Shown here in pieces: positions 1 through 8,284 of a DNA stretch of 29,121 nt (position 1 is its first letter; each line of letters starts with the position of its first letter). The position numbers and the translations under genes are program-made. The DNA comes from Limnochordia bacterium (GTDB taxonomy: Bacteria > Bacillota > Limnochordia > DUMW01): assembly GCA_023230925.1 (NCBI GenBank), contig JALNWK010000037.1, positions 1-29,121 on the forward strand. The letters run 5' to 3'. The notes beneath the pieces were generated by a model. It was not told the DNA's origin. It did not search any database and saw only the letters and a list, made by a program, of their open reading frames with translations.

Positions 1-278
1 GAGATTAACCTGGATGTACCTCGTGACCGCTATTCAACTTTTGAACCCAAGGTAGTAAAAAAGAGGCAGCGAGACATTTCAGGCATAGAAGCTAAGGTAA
101 TCTCGATGTATGCAAAGGGGATGTTTATGATATTTATGGCTATGAAATATCTCCTGAGACCATAAGCACCATCATAGATACCGTTATGGAGCACGCCCGG
201 GAATGGCAAATCCGTCCGTTGCAGCCGGTATATGCTGTCGTTTTCATGGACGCTATGATGGTCAAAATGCGCTATGAA
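1..278 (+). pseudogene. IS256-family (mutator-type) transposase fragment, frameshifted
   Basis: Translation of frame 1 from base 1 gives a typical IS256-family stretch including VPRDRYSTFEPKVVKKRQ and VISMYAKGM. The reading then jumps frame near base 115-129 and continues with DIYGYEISPETIS, EWQIRPLQPVYAVVFMDAM and ends at VKMRYE around base 275. The family normally has about eight residues (TTRDI-like) between YAKGM and IYGYE; these are missing, so there is a small deletion plus a frameshift. FMDAM corresponds to the first catalytic aspartate region. The N-terminus lies outside the window and the C-terminal half is replaced by a group II intron fragment. It cannot encode an active enzyme. 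Family assignment is from motif recognition only. Confidence 0.8.
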
Positions 279-279
279 C

Positions 280-522
280 CGAAACTCACCATTGCGCTCA
301 GCCCAGTGTTGTCTTATGCGCCTGCAACCGCATCGACCATCTCGTTTGTATTTTCGTGGCTCAATCACTTCGGCTTTCGCTTTCGGCCCGCTAGTTTGCC
401 GCCCTACGCTTAAACCAGTCAGTCACCTGCCTGGCTCCAAGGGCTAGCTACAAGTTGGTTGGTTAGACCTTGTCTTGACCGGACTCTCACCGGCTAGAAC
501 ACATGCCATTTCCCGGCCGCAC
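280..522 (-). mobile_element. group II intron 5' fragment (domain I only)
   Basis: Read on the minus strand from base 522, the sequence begins GTGCGGCCGGGAAATGGCAT and soon contains GTGAGAGTCCGGTC. A GTGYG start followed by a GTGAAAGTCC-like segment is the signature of the 5' end of bacterial group II introns. The match runs about 240 bases and stops where IS256 transposase sequence begins near 275-282. No reverse transcriptase, domain V or 3' end is present, so it cannot splice or move. The intron was probably truncated when it was joined to the IS256 remnant. The exact inner junction is inferred from where the transposase translation ends. Confidence 0.55.
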
Positions 523-728
523 CGTACCCAGTTTCAGCATGGCAACAAAACATTAGCATGTGGACTATCCGTATTTGGAGCCTTTGCCTGAAAGAGTGAT
601 GTACGTGTCACTTCGTTTGTTATTTTTTAGCTCAAAACCGATGATCCATAGTAGGATACAAATAGTACAAGTTAAACATGGACAGGTCCTCCCAAAAACC
701 ATAGACTGTATTCGGGAGGATCAAAAGA

Positions 729-1011
729 ATGTCCCGACAATTTTCAAACACAGTTTAAAGAAGATGCTTTAGCCTATGTCCACGATCATTCCGATCTCAG
801 CATCAATGCTTGTGCTCGTAATCTGGGGATTAATACCGACACTCTGCATGGCTGGATAAAAAAGGCGAAAGAACGTGCTGAGGTCCACCGAGGCTCGGGT
901 AGCTATGAGTCTGATGAGGCCAAGGAAAATGCCCGTCTCAGAAAAGAGCTTAGTGATACGAAGGATGCACTTGAAATCTTAACAAAAGCAATCAGCCTCC
1001 TAGACAACTGA
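729..1011 (+). pseudogene. IS3-family orfA (helix-turn-helix transposase subunit), frameshifted
   Basis: An ATG at 729 starts MSRQFSN and stops after nine codons. One base out of that frame, from 748, the reading continues as TQFKEDALAYVHDHSDLSIN, then ACARNLGINTDTLHGWIKKA, and ends LEILTKAISLLDN at the TGA 1009-1011. This is the standard architecture of IS3-family OrfA: an N-terminal helix-turn-helix that recognises the element ends, then a leucine-zipper-like helix. A single-base indel between 747 and 748 explains the split. The left end of the element probably lies near 597-620, but I could not define an inverted repeat. Confidence 0.8.
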
Positions 1012-1055
1012 CTAGGGTTATCTTCTCGCAAACAGCAATATTGGAAGAGGAACTG

Positions 1056-1263
1056 AAACGGGAAAGGCTACGGCGCCTTAATGCCAGCGGGGTGCTGCGG
1101 ATTCTAGGCGTCTCTCGAAGCGATTGTGTTAGCTTCAAGAAAAGGGAATCCAGCCAAAGCACAAAACCATTATGTAAAGAAAATACTTTCAGCTAAAAAG
1201 CAAGCAAAGATGCAGTGGAAAGAAAGGAAATGGACGACACTTATGGAGATGAACCGAACTGAA
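1056..1263 (+). pseudogene. IS3-family orfB remnant (integrase-type transposase N-terminus)
   Basis: In the frame starting at 1056 the translation contains SGVLRILGVSRSDCVSFKKR, which fits the OrfB N-terminal motif (LGVSRSGYYxWKKR in intact members). After a stop at about 1194 the same frame gives MDDTYGDEPN, resembling the YG motif that precedes the integrase core. The DDE catalytic domain is absent. The remnant ends before about 1330, only some 45 bases upstream of the first intact gene, so no full right end was found. It belongs to the same element as the broken orfA at 729-1011. Confidence 0.65.
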
Positions 1264-1374
1264 TACTATTGAACATCGTCGCAATTTCCGGAAGGAAGTT
1301 CGAAGTAAGTGGTGAATATGATCTTTTAAGATTGAAATTCAGCGGGGAACCACCCGCAATTGGAGCTGGTTAAG

Positions 1375-2682
1375 GTGATATGGAACCCGACCTATGAAAT
1401 GATGTCGCGGGAAGAGATTACTAAACTACAGGAAGAACGTTTGCGAGCACTAGTCTACAAGCTCTACAATAAAGTGCCTTTCTATCAGAAGAAACTAGAC
1501 GATGCTGGTGTTAAACCGGAAGATATAAAGTCCCTCGCAGATATAACTAAGCTTCCCTTTACAACCAAGGATGATCTTAGAAATCATTATCCCTATGGTC
1601 TTTTTATCTCTCCTTTAAAAGATATTGTCCGCATCCATGCCTCTTCAGGCACGACAGGACACCCAACGGCTGTAGGATACACCCGAAAAGACTTAGATAC
1701 CTGGTCGGAACTGGTAGCTAGGGTAGTCAGCCAAGCAGGGGTCACCGATGAGGATATTGTCCAGATCAGCTTTGGGTACGGTCTGTTTACCGGAGGGTTC
1801 GGTCTACACTATGGGCTGGAGAAGGTGGGAGCAGCGGTGGTCCCCGCTTCAAGCGGAAATACCCGCCGGCAGATTCAGTTAATGCAGGACTTCCACACTA
1901 CTGCCTTGGTTAGCACTCCATCCTATGCCCTGTACCTGGCAGAAGTGGCTATGGCTATGGGAATCGACCCCAATACCCTCAAAGTCCGGTTGGGGCTGTT
2001 TGGGGGAGAACCCTGGAGTGAGGGCATGCGGGTTGAGTTGGAGAAGCTATGGCCCAACATGAAAGCTACAGATAACTACGGACTGAGTGAAGTAATGGGA
2101 CCAGGGGTATCCGGGGAGTGCACTAGGGGTAGGGGAATGCATGTCGCCGAGGATCACTTCATCCCTGAGGTCATTGATCCCGATACAGGGGAAGTTCTCC
2201 CTCCTGGAGAGCAAGGGGAATTGGTGCTCACTCCCCTGACAAAGGAAGGTTTTGCTGTTCTGCGCTACCGGACCAGGGACATCACCAGTCTAAACTATGA
2301 GCCTTGTCCCTGTGGGCGCACTCATGTTAGAATGGAAAAAGTAACTGGCCGAACCGATGATATGCTGATCATCAGGGGCGTTAATGTATATCCTTCCCAG
2401 ATTGAGACAGTTCTTACCCATATCCCAGGGGTGGGACCACACTATCTTTTAGTTGTATCACGCACCGGTCGGTTAGATACGCTGGAAGTGCAAGTCGAAC
2501 TAAGCAAGGATTGCTTTGCCGGCACCTACAAGCAATTGGAGGAACTGCGCCGCACGGTGGAAGAACAGTTGCGGAGTACTTTGGGTATCAGTCCTGTGGT
2601 AAAGCTTGTGGAGTATAAGAGCCTAGAAAGGACAGCTGGCAAATCCCAAAGGGTAATCGACAAGAGGAAAATTGGAGAGTAG
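1375..2682 (+). CDS. paaK: phenylacetate-CoA ligase-like adenylate-forming enzyme (first copy)
   Basis: A 435-residue AMP-forming aryl-CoA ligase. The adenylate-binding loop SSGTTGHPT is at about residues 90-98, YGLSEVMGPG at about 234, the hinge region GRTDDMLIIRGVNVYP at about 324-339, and the C-terminal GKSQRV near 421. The family activates phenylacetate or related aryl acids with ATP and CoA. I chose the GTG at 1375 because GGAG at 1362-1365 lies 9 bases upstream and MIWNP is the usual family start; an in-frame TTG at 1360 would overlap that site. The gene ends 4 bases before iorA, whose ribosome site lies inside it. Beside iorAB the likely substrates are aryl-acetates from aromatic amino acids; the direction in vivo is not determined by sequence. 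Confidence 0.88.
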   Translation: MIWNPTYEMMSREEITKLQEERLRALVYKLYNKVPFYQKKLDDAGVKPEDIKSLADITKLPFTTKDDLRNHYPYGLFISPLKDIVRIHASSGTTGHPTAVGYTRKDLDTWSELVARVVSQAGVTDEDIVQISFGYGLFTGGFGLHYGLEKVGAAVVPASSGNTRRQIQLMQDFHTTALVSTPSYALYLAEVAMAMGIDPNTLKVRLGLFGGEPWSEGMRVELEKLWPNMKATDNYGLSEVMGPGVSGECTRGRGMHVAEDHFIPEVIDPDTGEVLPPGEQGELVLTPLTKEGFAVLRYRTRDITSLNYEPCPCGRTHVRMEKVTGRTDDMLIIRGVNVYPSQIETVLTHIPGVGPHYLLVVSRTGRLDTLEVQVELSKDCFAGTYKQLEELRRTVEEQLRSTLGISPVVKLVEYKSLERTAGKSQRVIDKRKIGE

Positions 2683-2686
2683 ATCT

Positions 2687-4417
2687 ATGAAACAATTGAT
2701 GTCAGGAAACGAGGCTATTGCACAGGGGGCCTATGAGGCCAATGTCAAAGTGGCGGTAGGCTATCCAGGTACCCCAAGCAGCGAGATTCTCGAATGCATT
2801 TGCCAATATGATGGCATTAAGGCCCAATGGGCCCCCAATGAAAAGGTGGCCCTCGAGGTTGCCGCGGGAGCTTCCTTGGGTGGTGCTCGGACCCTAGTAA
2901 CCATGAAGCATGTGGGGCTCAATGTCGCAGCCGATCCCCTTCTCACCCTTAGCTATACCGGGGTGCGTGGTGGACTTGTTATTCTATGCGCCGATGATCC
3001 AGGCATGCACAGCTCTCAAAATGAACAGGATACTAGAATGTATGCCCTCTTTGCCCAGGTTCCCCTGCTTGAGCCAGGGGACAGTGAAGAAGCGAGACGA
3101 TTTATCAAGTTAGCCTTTGAAATCAGTGAAGAGTATGATACGCCGGTTATCTTACGTTCCACCACAAGGATCTCTCACTCAAAGAGCTTGGTGAATCCCG
3201 AAGCTAGGAAAGCTGTTGCCAAAAAAGAGTATCAAAAGAATATGTCCAAGTTCGTCATGCTGCCCGTTAACGCCAAGAAGCAGCACACTGAAGTCCTAGG
3301 ACGGATGAGCAAACTTACCGATTATGCTAGTGAGAGCACCCTAAATACGGTGGAATGGGGCAGCTTGGATGTAGGCATCATCACAAACGGAATAGCCTAC
3401 CAATATGTGAAGGAAGCTGCACCGGATCTTTCTGTACTGAAACTAGGGATGGTTCACCCGATTCCACAGAAGCTCACCGAGGAGTTTGCCTCCCGGGTTA
3501 AACAGCTGGTTATTGTCGAAGAACTAGAACCATTCATCGAAAACCAAGTAAAGATACTAGGTATTCCCTGTGTTGGAAAGGATATCTTTCCCCGAGAGGG
3601 AGAGCTTTCCACAGCCTTAGTAAAGCAGGGCCTAAGTAAACTGGGAATCATAGAATACGAAGTACTCGCAGAGCCGCTACAGGAACTGCCCAAGCGACCC
3701 CCTGCCCTGTGTCCGAGTTGTCCTCATCGGGGCATCTTCTATACTCTAAGTCGCATGAAAATAAGAGTGACTGGGGATATTGGATGTTACACTCTAGGAG
3801 CGCTACCTCCCCTATCTTCCATGGACAGCTGCCTGTGTATGGGAGCATCGGTGGGCATGGCTCACGGGTGGGAGTTAGCCAATGAAGAGTCGGCCACAAA
3901 CACGGTAGGAGTAATTGGTGATTCCACGTTTCTCCATTCCGGCGTCACAGGCTTAATGAATACGGTCTATAACAAAGGTACTAGTACGATCATTATCCTG
4001 GACAACTCCACTACCGCCATGACCGGTATGCAAGAACATCCCGGTACAGGTAAAACCTTAGGTGGAGAGGAAACCCACGCCGTTGATTTACACAAGTTGG
4101 TAGAATCCTTGGGTGTAAAACGGATTGTCACTGTTGATCCTTATGATCTTGAGGCCGTGGAAAAAGTGGTAAAGGAAGAGCTGTCGGTAAGAGAGCCCTC
4201 GGTGATTATTACAACCCGTCCCTGTGCCTTGAAGGCTAAGTTCCGACAACCTGCCCTGAAGGTAGATGCGGCTAAGTGTATGGGCTGCCAGGCCTGTTTA
4301 CGATTAGGCTGCCCTGCCTTAAGTTTTAGTGATAACCTGGCAAAAGTAGATCCTGTTTTGTGTACCGGATGTGGTCTGTGTGCCCAAGTCTGCAAGTTCG
4401 ACGCCATTGGACAATAG
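2687..4417 (+). CDS. iorA: indolepyruvate ferredoxin oxidoreductase, alpha subunit
   Basis: A 576-residue thiamine-diphosphate, iron-sulfur enzyme subunit. With IorB it oxidatively decarboxylates indolepyruvate and other aryl-pyruvates to aryl-acetyl-CoA, reducing ferredoxin in the cytoplasm. Visible: YPGTPSSEI near residue 30, NEKVALEVAAGAS near 54 carrying the conserved glutamate, CPSCPHRG near 341, GDIGCYTLGA near 363, the diphosphate site GDSTF near 411 with LDNSTTAMTG, and two C-terminal 4Fe-4S motifs, CMGCQACLRLGC near 534 and CTGCGLCAQVC near 559. All cluster cysteines are present. The ATG at 2687 has GGAGAG at 2674-2679 with 7-base spacing; an earlier TTG at 2672 is rejected. Length is usual for the family. 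Confidence 0.95.
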   Translation: MKQLMSGNEAIAQGAYEANVKVAVGYPGTPSSEILECICQYDGIKAQWAPNEKVALEVAAGASLGGARTLVTMKHVGLNVAADPLLTLSYTGVRGGLVILCADDPGMHSSQNEQDTRMYALFAQVPLLEPGDSEEARRFIKLAFEISEEYDTPVILRSTTRISHSKSLVNPEARKAVAKKEYQKNMSKFVMLPVNAKKQHTEVLGRMSKLTDYASESTLNTVEWGSLDVGIITNGIAYQYVKEAAPDLSVLKLGMVHPIPQKLTEEFASRVKQLVIVEELEPFIENQVKILGIPCVGKDIFPREGELSTALVKQGLSKLGIIEYEVLAEPLQELPKRPPALCPSCPHRGIFYTLSRMKIRVTGDIGCYTLGALPPLSSMDSCLCMGASVGMAHGWELANEESATNTVGVIGDSTFLHSGVTGLMNTVYNKGTSTIIILDNSTTAMTGMQEHPGTGKTLGGEETHAVDLHKLVESLGVKRIVTVDPYDLEAVEKVVKEELSVREPSVIITTRPCALKAKFRQPALKVDAAKCMGCQACLRLGCPALSFSDNLAKVDPVLCTGCGLCAQVCKFDAIGQ

Positions 4418-4440
4418 TGGCAACAGTTGTTGTTTTGTAT

Positions 4441-4486
4441 GGGAGGTGGAGGCGCACTTTCCGATAGAACAGTGCGCCGCTTTTAA
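4441..4486 (+). promoter_or_regulatory. Shine-Dalgarno separated from the iorB start by a hairpin
   Basis: GGGAGGTGGA at 4441-4450 is an excellent ribosome site but lies more than 35 bases from the iorB ATG at 4487. Between them is a perfect 8-bp inverted repeat, GGCGCACT (4451-4458) and AGTGCGCC (4471-4478), followed by GCTTTTAA. If the hairpin forms, the ribosome site is about 12 bases from the start. The same element could instead act as a weak intercistronic terminator or processing site, because GCTTTT follows the stem. No other ribosome site precedes the ATG. Confidence 0.6.
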
Positions 4487-5074
4487 ATGGAGAAGGTAAG
4501 AGATGTCATAATTGTAGGTGTGGGCGGACAAGGGATTATCCTTGCCAGCCAAATCCTAGCCCAAGCGGCGGTCCTTTCCGGATTTGATGTAAAGGTAGCC
4601 GAAACCCATGGCATGGCCCAACGGGGCGGTAGTGTGATCACCCATGTTCGCTTAGGTCAGCAGGTGTTTTCCCCTACGGTTCAAGAGGGTTCCTGTCAAT
4701 GTTTGCTAGGCTTCGAAATGCTAGAGACCGCGCGTAGTCTTTCTTTGCTTGCGCCCGATGGAATCATCATCACTAGCACACAGAAATTGCATCCCCTAAG
4801 CGTTGCATCGGGACAGGCAACTTATCCGGACAACTTAGAAGAGGTCTTAGGGAAGCGGAATGCTTTACTCATCCCCGCGCTAGATTCCTGTAAAGAACTT
4901 GGTAATCCCCGGGTGGTAAACCTGGTTATGCTTGGTGCCCTCTCCGTCTTTATGGAGATAGAACCGGAAGCATGGCAGAAGTGTATCTGTAATTGTGTCC
5001 CGGAACGTTTCCTTGAGGTTAATCAAAAGGCCTTTACCATTGGTCAGCGTTATGCCCTAGAAAGGAGATCATGA
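4487..5074 (+). CDS. iorB: indolepyruvate ferredoxin oxidoreductase, beta subunit
   Basis: A 195-residue gamma-type subunit of the 2-oxoacid:ferredoxin oxidoreductases, partner of IorA. The N-terminal IIVGVGGQGIILASQILA is the hallmark; AETHGMAQRGGSVITHVRLG near residues 39-58 is also family-typical. No cofactor site is expected in this subunit. It follows iorA by 69 bases containing the hairpin, and its TGA overlaps the ATG of the next gene by four bases (ATGA), so the downstream ligase is likely translationally coupled. The start at 4487 is the only plausible in-frame initiator upstream of the VGGQG motif. Confidence 0.94.
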   Translation: MEKVRDVIIVGVGGQGIILASQILAQAAVLSGFDVKVAETHGMAQRGGSVITHVRLGQQVFSPTVQEGSCQCLLGFEMLETARSLSLLAPDGIIITSTQKLHPLSVASGQATYPDNLEEVLGKRNALLIPALDSCKELGNPRVVNLVMLGALSVFMEIEPEAWQKCICNCVPERFLEVNQKAFTIGQRYALERRS

Positions 5075-6375
5075 TGAACCAGTACAATCAAACATGTGAA
5101 TCCATGAACAGGGCGGAGCTGGAAGCACTTCAGTTATCTCGACTAAAGGATACCGTAAGAAGGGTGTACGAAAACGTACCTTTCTACCGGGAACGCTTTG
5201 ATGAACAAGGGATCAAACCCGAGGATGTAGAAAGTCTAAGTGATCTTGAAAGACTGCCCTTTATGACCAAAGAAGCACTCCGGGATAATTATCCCTTTGG
5301 TCTCTTTGCAGTACCCATTGAAGAGGTTGTACGTGTCCATGCTTCCTCTGGCACAACCGGCAAGCCCACCGTGGTGGGATATACCGCCGGGGACATTGAT
5401 GTTTGGGCTGAGATTATGGCCCGCACCCTTGTCTGCGCCGGGGCCACAAAGGATGATATGATTCAGATCGCCTATGGTTATGGTCTGTTCACCGGTGGAC
5501 TAGGAGTTCACTATGGGGCAGAGCGTCTTGGGGCAACAGTAATTCCCATCTCAGGGGGCAATACCAAGCGCCAGATCATGCTCATGCAGGATTTCGGTAG
5601 TACGGTGCTAGCATGCACCCCTTCATACGCCCTATACCTAGCGGAGACCATGCAGGAGATGGGCATTGACCCATCCACCCTAAAGCTACGAATCGGTGTC
5701 TTTGGTGCTGAACCATGGTCCGATGGTCTGCGCAAAGAGATTGAGCATAAACTAGGCGTTACCGCTATAGATATCTATGGCCTTAGTGAGGTTATTGGAC
5801 CAGGGGTAGCCTCCGAATGTCTGCACCAACAAGGTCTTCATGTCTTTGAAGATCACTTTATTCCTGAAATCATTGACCCGGTGACGGGAAAGCGTCTGCC
5901 CCCAGGTAGTCAAGGTGAATTGGTTTTTACGTCTTTGACGAAGGAAGCCTTCCCGATTATTCGCTACCGTACCCGGGATATCTCAAAACTAGATTACACC
6001 CAATGCACCTGCGGACGTACCATGGTCCGCATGCATAAGGTAATGGGACGTACCGATGATATGCTGATCATCCGCGGTGTGAACGTCTTCCCGTCCCAGA
6101 TCGAGTCAGTCTTGATTGGCATTGGTCAGATCGAGCCCCACTACTTGCTGGTAGTAGATCGATCACAAAGGGTGTTAGATGAACTTGAAATATGGGTAGA
6201 AGTCTCTGCCGACATCGTCGATGAGGTTAAGAAGCTTGAGCAATTAGGCACCCGCATTCGACGGGAGATCCAAAGCACATTGGGAATTCAGGTCCGAGTT
6301 AAGTTGGTTGAGCCCAAGACCATCGAGCGTACCGAGGGTAAATCAAAACGAGTCGTGGACCGACGAGAACTCTAA
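5071..6375 (+). CDS. paaK: phenylacetate-CoA ligase-like adenylate-forming enzyme (second copy)
   Basis: A 434-residue paralogue of the ligase at 1375, co-linear along its whole length. SSGTTGKPTVVGY is near residue 91, YGLSEVIGPG near 236, GRTDDMLIIRGVNVFP near 326, and GKSKRV near the C-terminus. AAGGAG just upstream supports the ATG at 5071, which overlaps the iorB stop. The two ligases differ in the central substrate region (PASSGNTRRQ versus PISGGNTKRQ, GGEPWSEG versus GAEPWSDG), consistent with different aryl-acid preference, but this is inference. Bracketing of iorAB by two ligases suggests that aryl-acyl-CoA is a committed intermediate of this operon. Confidence 0.88.
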   Translation: MMNQYNQTCESMNRAELEALQLSRLKDTVRRVYENVPFYRERFDEQGIKPEDVESLSDLERLPFMTKEALRDNYPFGLFAVPIEEVVRVHASSGTTGKPTVVGYTAGDIDVWAEIMARTLVCAGATKDDMIQIAYGYGLFTGGLGVHYGAERLGATVIPISGGNTKRQIMLMQDFGSTVLACTPSYALYLAETMQEMGIDPSTLKLRIGVFGAEPWSDGLRKEIEHKLGVTAIDIYGLSEVIGPGVASECLHQQGLHVFEDHFIPEIIDPVTGKRLPPGSQGELVFTSLTKEAFPIIRYRTRDISKLDYTQCTCGRTMVRMHKVMGRTDDMLIIRGVNVFPSQIESVLIGIGQIEPHYLLVVDRSQRVLDELEIWVEVSADIVDEVKKLEQLGTRIRREIQSTLGIQVRVKLVEPKTIERTEGKSKRVVDRREL

Positions 6376-6393
6376 AAAGGGGGAAGGTCTGTG

Positions 6394-6825
6394 ATGAAAG
6401 TAACTCAGATTTCCGTGTTCTTAGAGAACAAATCCGGCCGGTTGGCCAAACTCGCCAGTATCCTGGCAGAGGAAAAGGTGAATATCAGAGCCCTATCAAT
6501 TGCAGACACATCGGATTTTGGCATCCTGCGACTTATCCTTGATGATCCTGAAAAGGGATTCTCCGTACTCAAAAGTGCTGGATTCGCGGTGAATCGCACT
6601 TCGGTAATCTGTATTAAGGTCCCGGATCATCCCGGAGGACTAGCGGGCATACTGAAGGTGGTTGAGGCCGAGCATTTTAATATCGAGTATATGTATGCCT
6701 TCGTGGAAAAAAGCGAAGACAATGCCTTAGTTATTGTGAGCCTAGATCGGATCGATGAAGCCATCGAAGTACTACAGAAGAATGGGATCATCGTCATGCC
6801 CGCAAAACAGGTTTATAAAATCTAA
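6394..6825 (+). CDS. tandem ACT-domain protein, probable amino-acid sensor
   Basis: A 143-residue protein made of two ACT modules, about residues 1-68 (KVTQISVFLENKSGRLAKLA) and 70-143 (ICIKVPDHPGGLAGILKVVE). ACT domains bind amino acids and usually regulate enzymes; here no catalytic domain is attached. Similar free-standing double-ACT proteins commonly sit beside paaK/ior genes. The strong GGGGGAAGG at 6379-6387 suits the ATG at 6394; a GTG at 6391 directly before it is the alternative. It is the last gene of the operon and is followed by a terminator. A role in sensing aromatic amino acids for the ligase/IOR pathway is inferred from position. Confidence 0.85.
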   Translation: MKVTQISVFLENKSGRLAKLASILAEEKVNIRALSIADTSDFGILRLILDDPEKGFSVLKSAGFAVNRTSVICIKVPDHPGGLAGILKVVEAEHFNIEYMYAFVEKSEDNALVIVSLDRIDEAIEVLQKNGIIVMPAKQVYKI

Positions 6826-6827
6826 CA

Positions 6828-6856
6828 AGCAGCGGCTAAAAGCCGCTGCTTTTCTC
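6828..6856 (+). terminator. intrinsic terminator of the paaK-ior operon
   Basis: Perfect 10-bp stem AGCAGCGGCT (6828-6837) / AGCCGCTGCT (6841-6850), AAA loop, followed by TTTCTC. It starts three bases after the ACT gene stop. It overlaps the end of convergent gltX; on the minus strand the tail is less T-rich, so termination in that direction would be weaker. Confidence 0.88.
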
Positions 6857-8284
6857 TATAGCCCAGTTGAGTCTGGCTAAAATCCGTTCCTTACCCAATA
6901 GACTAAGCACTTGGTATAGTTCTGGGCCGGACACCCTTCCGGTAACCGCGGCCCGCAAAGGCCGAAACACTCGGCCCTTCTTAAGACCTAGGCTTGTGGG
7001 AAGGGCATTTACTAATTCCAAAGCCTCATCAGGAGAGAACTCACTAGGCCAGGTGGCCACTTCCTCCTGCACCTTTTCCACGACCTTGGTAACCTCTTCC
7101 CTTTGCAGAAGTTCTAAAGCTTTCTCCTCTAAGTCTTCTGGCACATCTCCAAACAGGAATTCTACATGCTTCGGCAGTTCAGCCAAATAGTGGATCTGTT
7201 CTTGTACTAGTTCTAGTACTCTAAAGAGCCACTGTTCATTAGGCGCGATAAGGCCCGCCCGCTCTAGGTAGGGACGACTGATCGCAGCCAAATCTGGTAA
7301 CTCCATCGCCCGGAGGTACTGACTGTTGACCCACTGCAGCCTTTCTATGTCAAATACCGCAGGACTCTTGGAGACCCGTTCTAGCTGAAATTGCTTGAAA
7401 AGCTCATCCACAGACAGAATCTCCTGTTCCCCTTGGGGCGACCAGCCCAGCAATGCCAGATAGTTGACCAATGCTTCCGGCAGATAACCCGCCTCCCGAA
7501 ACTCGGAGACAGAAGCGGCACCGTGGCGCTTACTTAGCTTCGTTCGGTCAGGACCAAGGAGCATCGATACATGGGCAAAGGTGGGTATGTCCGCATTAAG
7601 GGCATCGTATAGTAGCATCTGCCGGGGTGTATTAGAAATATGCTCATCGGCCCGGATAACATGGGTTATCTTCATCAGTAAATCGTCAATGGTGACGCAG
7701 AAATTATAGGTGGGAAAACCATTGGGGCGCATAATAACAAAATCGCCAATATGATCTGTGTTAAAAACCACATCTTTCCGGATCATATCCCTAAGGACAA
7801 TCTCTCTGCCTTCGGGCACCCGAAACCGTAGAGAGGGGACAACTCCCTGCTCTTCGTACTCTTTCCTCTGCTGTGCACTAAGCTCCCGGCATCTTCCACT
7901 ATACCGCGGCATTTGACGCTTGGCCTCGTACTCGGCTCGTTCTGCCATCAGCTGCTCCGGCGTGCAATAGCAAGGATATACGAAGCCTGCTTCTTCTAGA
8001 TTTCTCGCATACTCGCGGTAAATATCAAGCCGTTCTGACTGGCGGTAGGGACCAAAGTCTCCCCCTACATCAACACCTTCGTCCCAATCCAATCCCAACC
8101 AATGCAGTTCCTGTAGAAGTGCCCTTTCAAAGTGCTCAGAAGAGCGCTCTCGGTCGGTATCCTCAATACGTAAAATCATCCTGCCCCCGTTGGCCCTAGC
8201 AAACAACCAGTTGAATAAGGCTGTATGAACATTACCAATGTGTAGGTATCCTGTGGGACTAGGGGCGAATCGAACACGAATCAC
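6836..8284 (-). CDS. gltX: glutamyl-tRNA synthetase
   Basis: A 482-residue class I aminoacyl-tRNA synthetase that charges tRNA with glutamate. Signatures: RFAPSPTGYLHIGN near the N-terminus (HIGH motif), TKLSKRHGA (KMSKS equivalent) in the middle, and a zinc-binding CYC...YSGRC segment. I start at the GTG at 8284, preceded by AGAGGGG and giving MIRVRFAPSPTG; an upstream ATG at 8308 would add eight unlike residues and lie inside the preceding gene. The GTG shares one base with the TAG of the upstream hydrolase gene (TAGTG), implying coupled translation. Whether it is discriminating or also makes Glu-tRNA-Gln cannot be told by eye. Confidence 0.96.
   Translation of the reverse strand: MIRVRFAPSPTGYLHIGNVHTALFNWLFARANGGRMILRIEDTDRERSSEHFERALLQELHWLGLDWDEGVDVGGDFGPYRQSERLDIYREYARNLEEAGFVYPCYCTPEQLMAERAEYEAKRQMPRYSGRCRELSAQQRKEYEEQGVVPSLRFRVPEGREIVLRDMIRKDVVFNTDHIGDFVIMRPNGFPTYNFCVTIDDLLMKITHVIRADEHISNTPRQMLLYDALNADIPTFAHVSMLLGPDRTKLSKRHGAASVSEFREAGYLPEALVNYLALLGWSPQGEQEILSVDELFKQFQLERVSKSPAVFDIERLQWVNSQYLRAMELPDLAAISRPYLERAGLIAPNEQWLFRVLELVQEQIHYLAELPKHVEFLFGDVPEDLEEKALELLQREEVTKVVEKVQEEVATWPSEFSPDEALELVNALPTSLGLKKGRVFRPLRAAVTGRVSGPELYQVLSLLGKERILARLNWAIEKSSGF

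Noticed and set aside
30..368. 112-codon minus-strand ORF over the mobile-element debris
   Set aside because: It runs antisense through the transposase remnant and across the intron fragment; no protein family and no ribosome site.
560..772. 70-codon plus-strand ORF before the IS3 orfA
   Set aside because: It lies in the element's left end and overlaps orfA in a different frame; no motif.
2761..2946. Short minus-strand ORFs within iorA
   Set aside because: Shadows of a strongly conserved coding frame.
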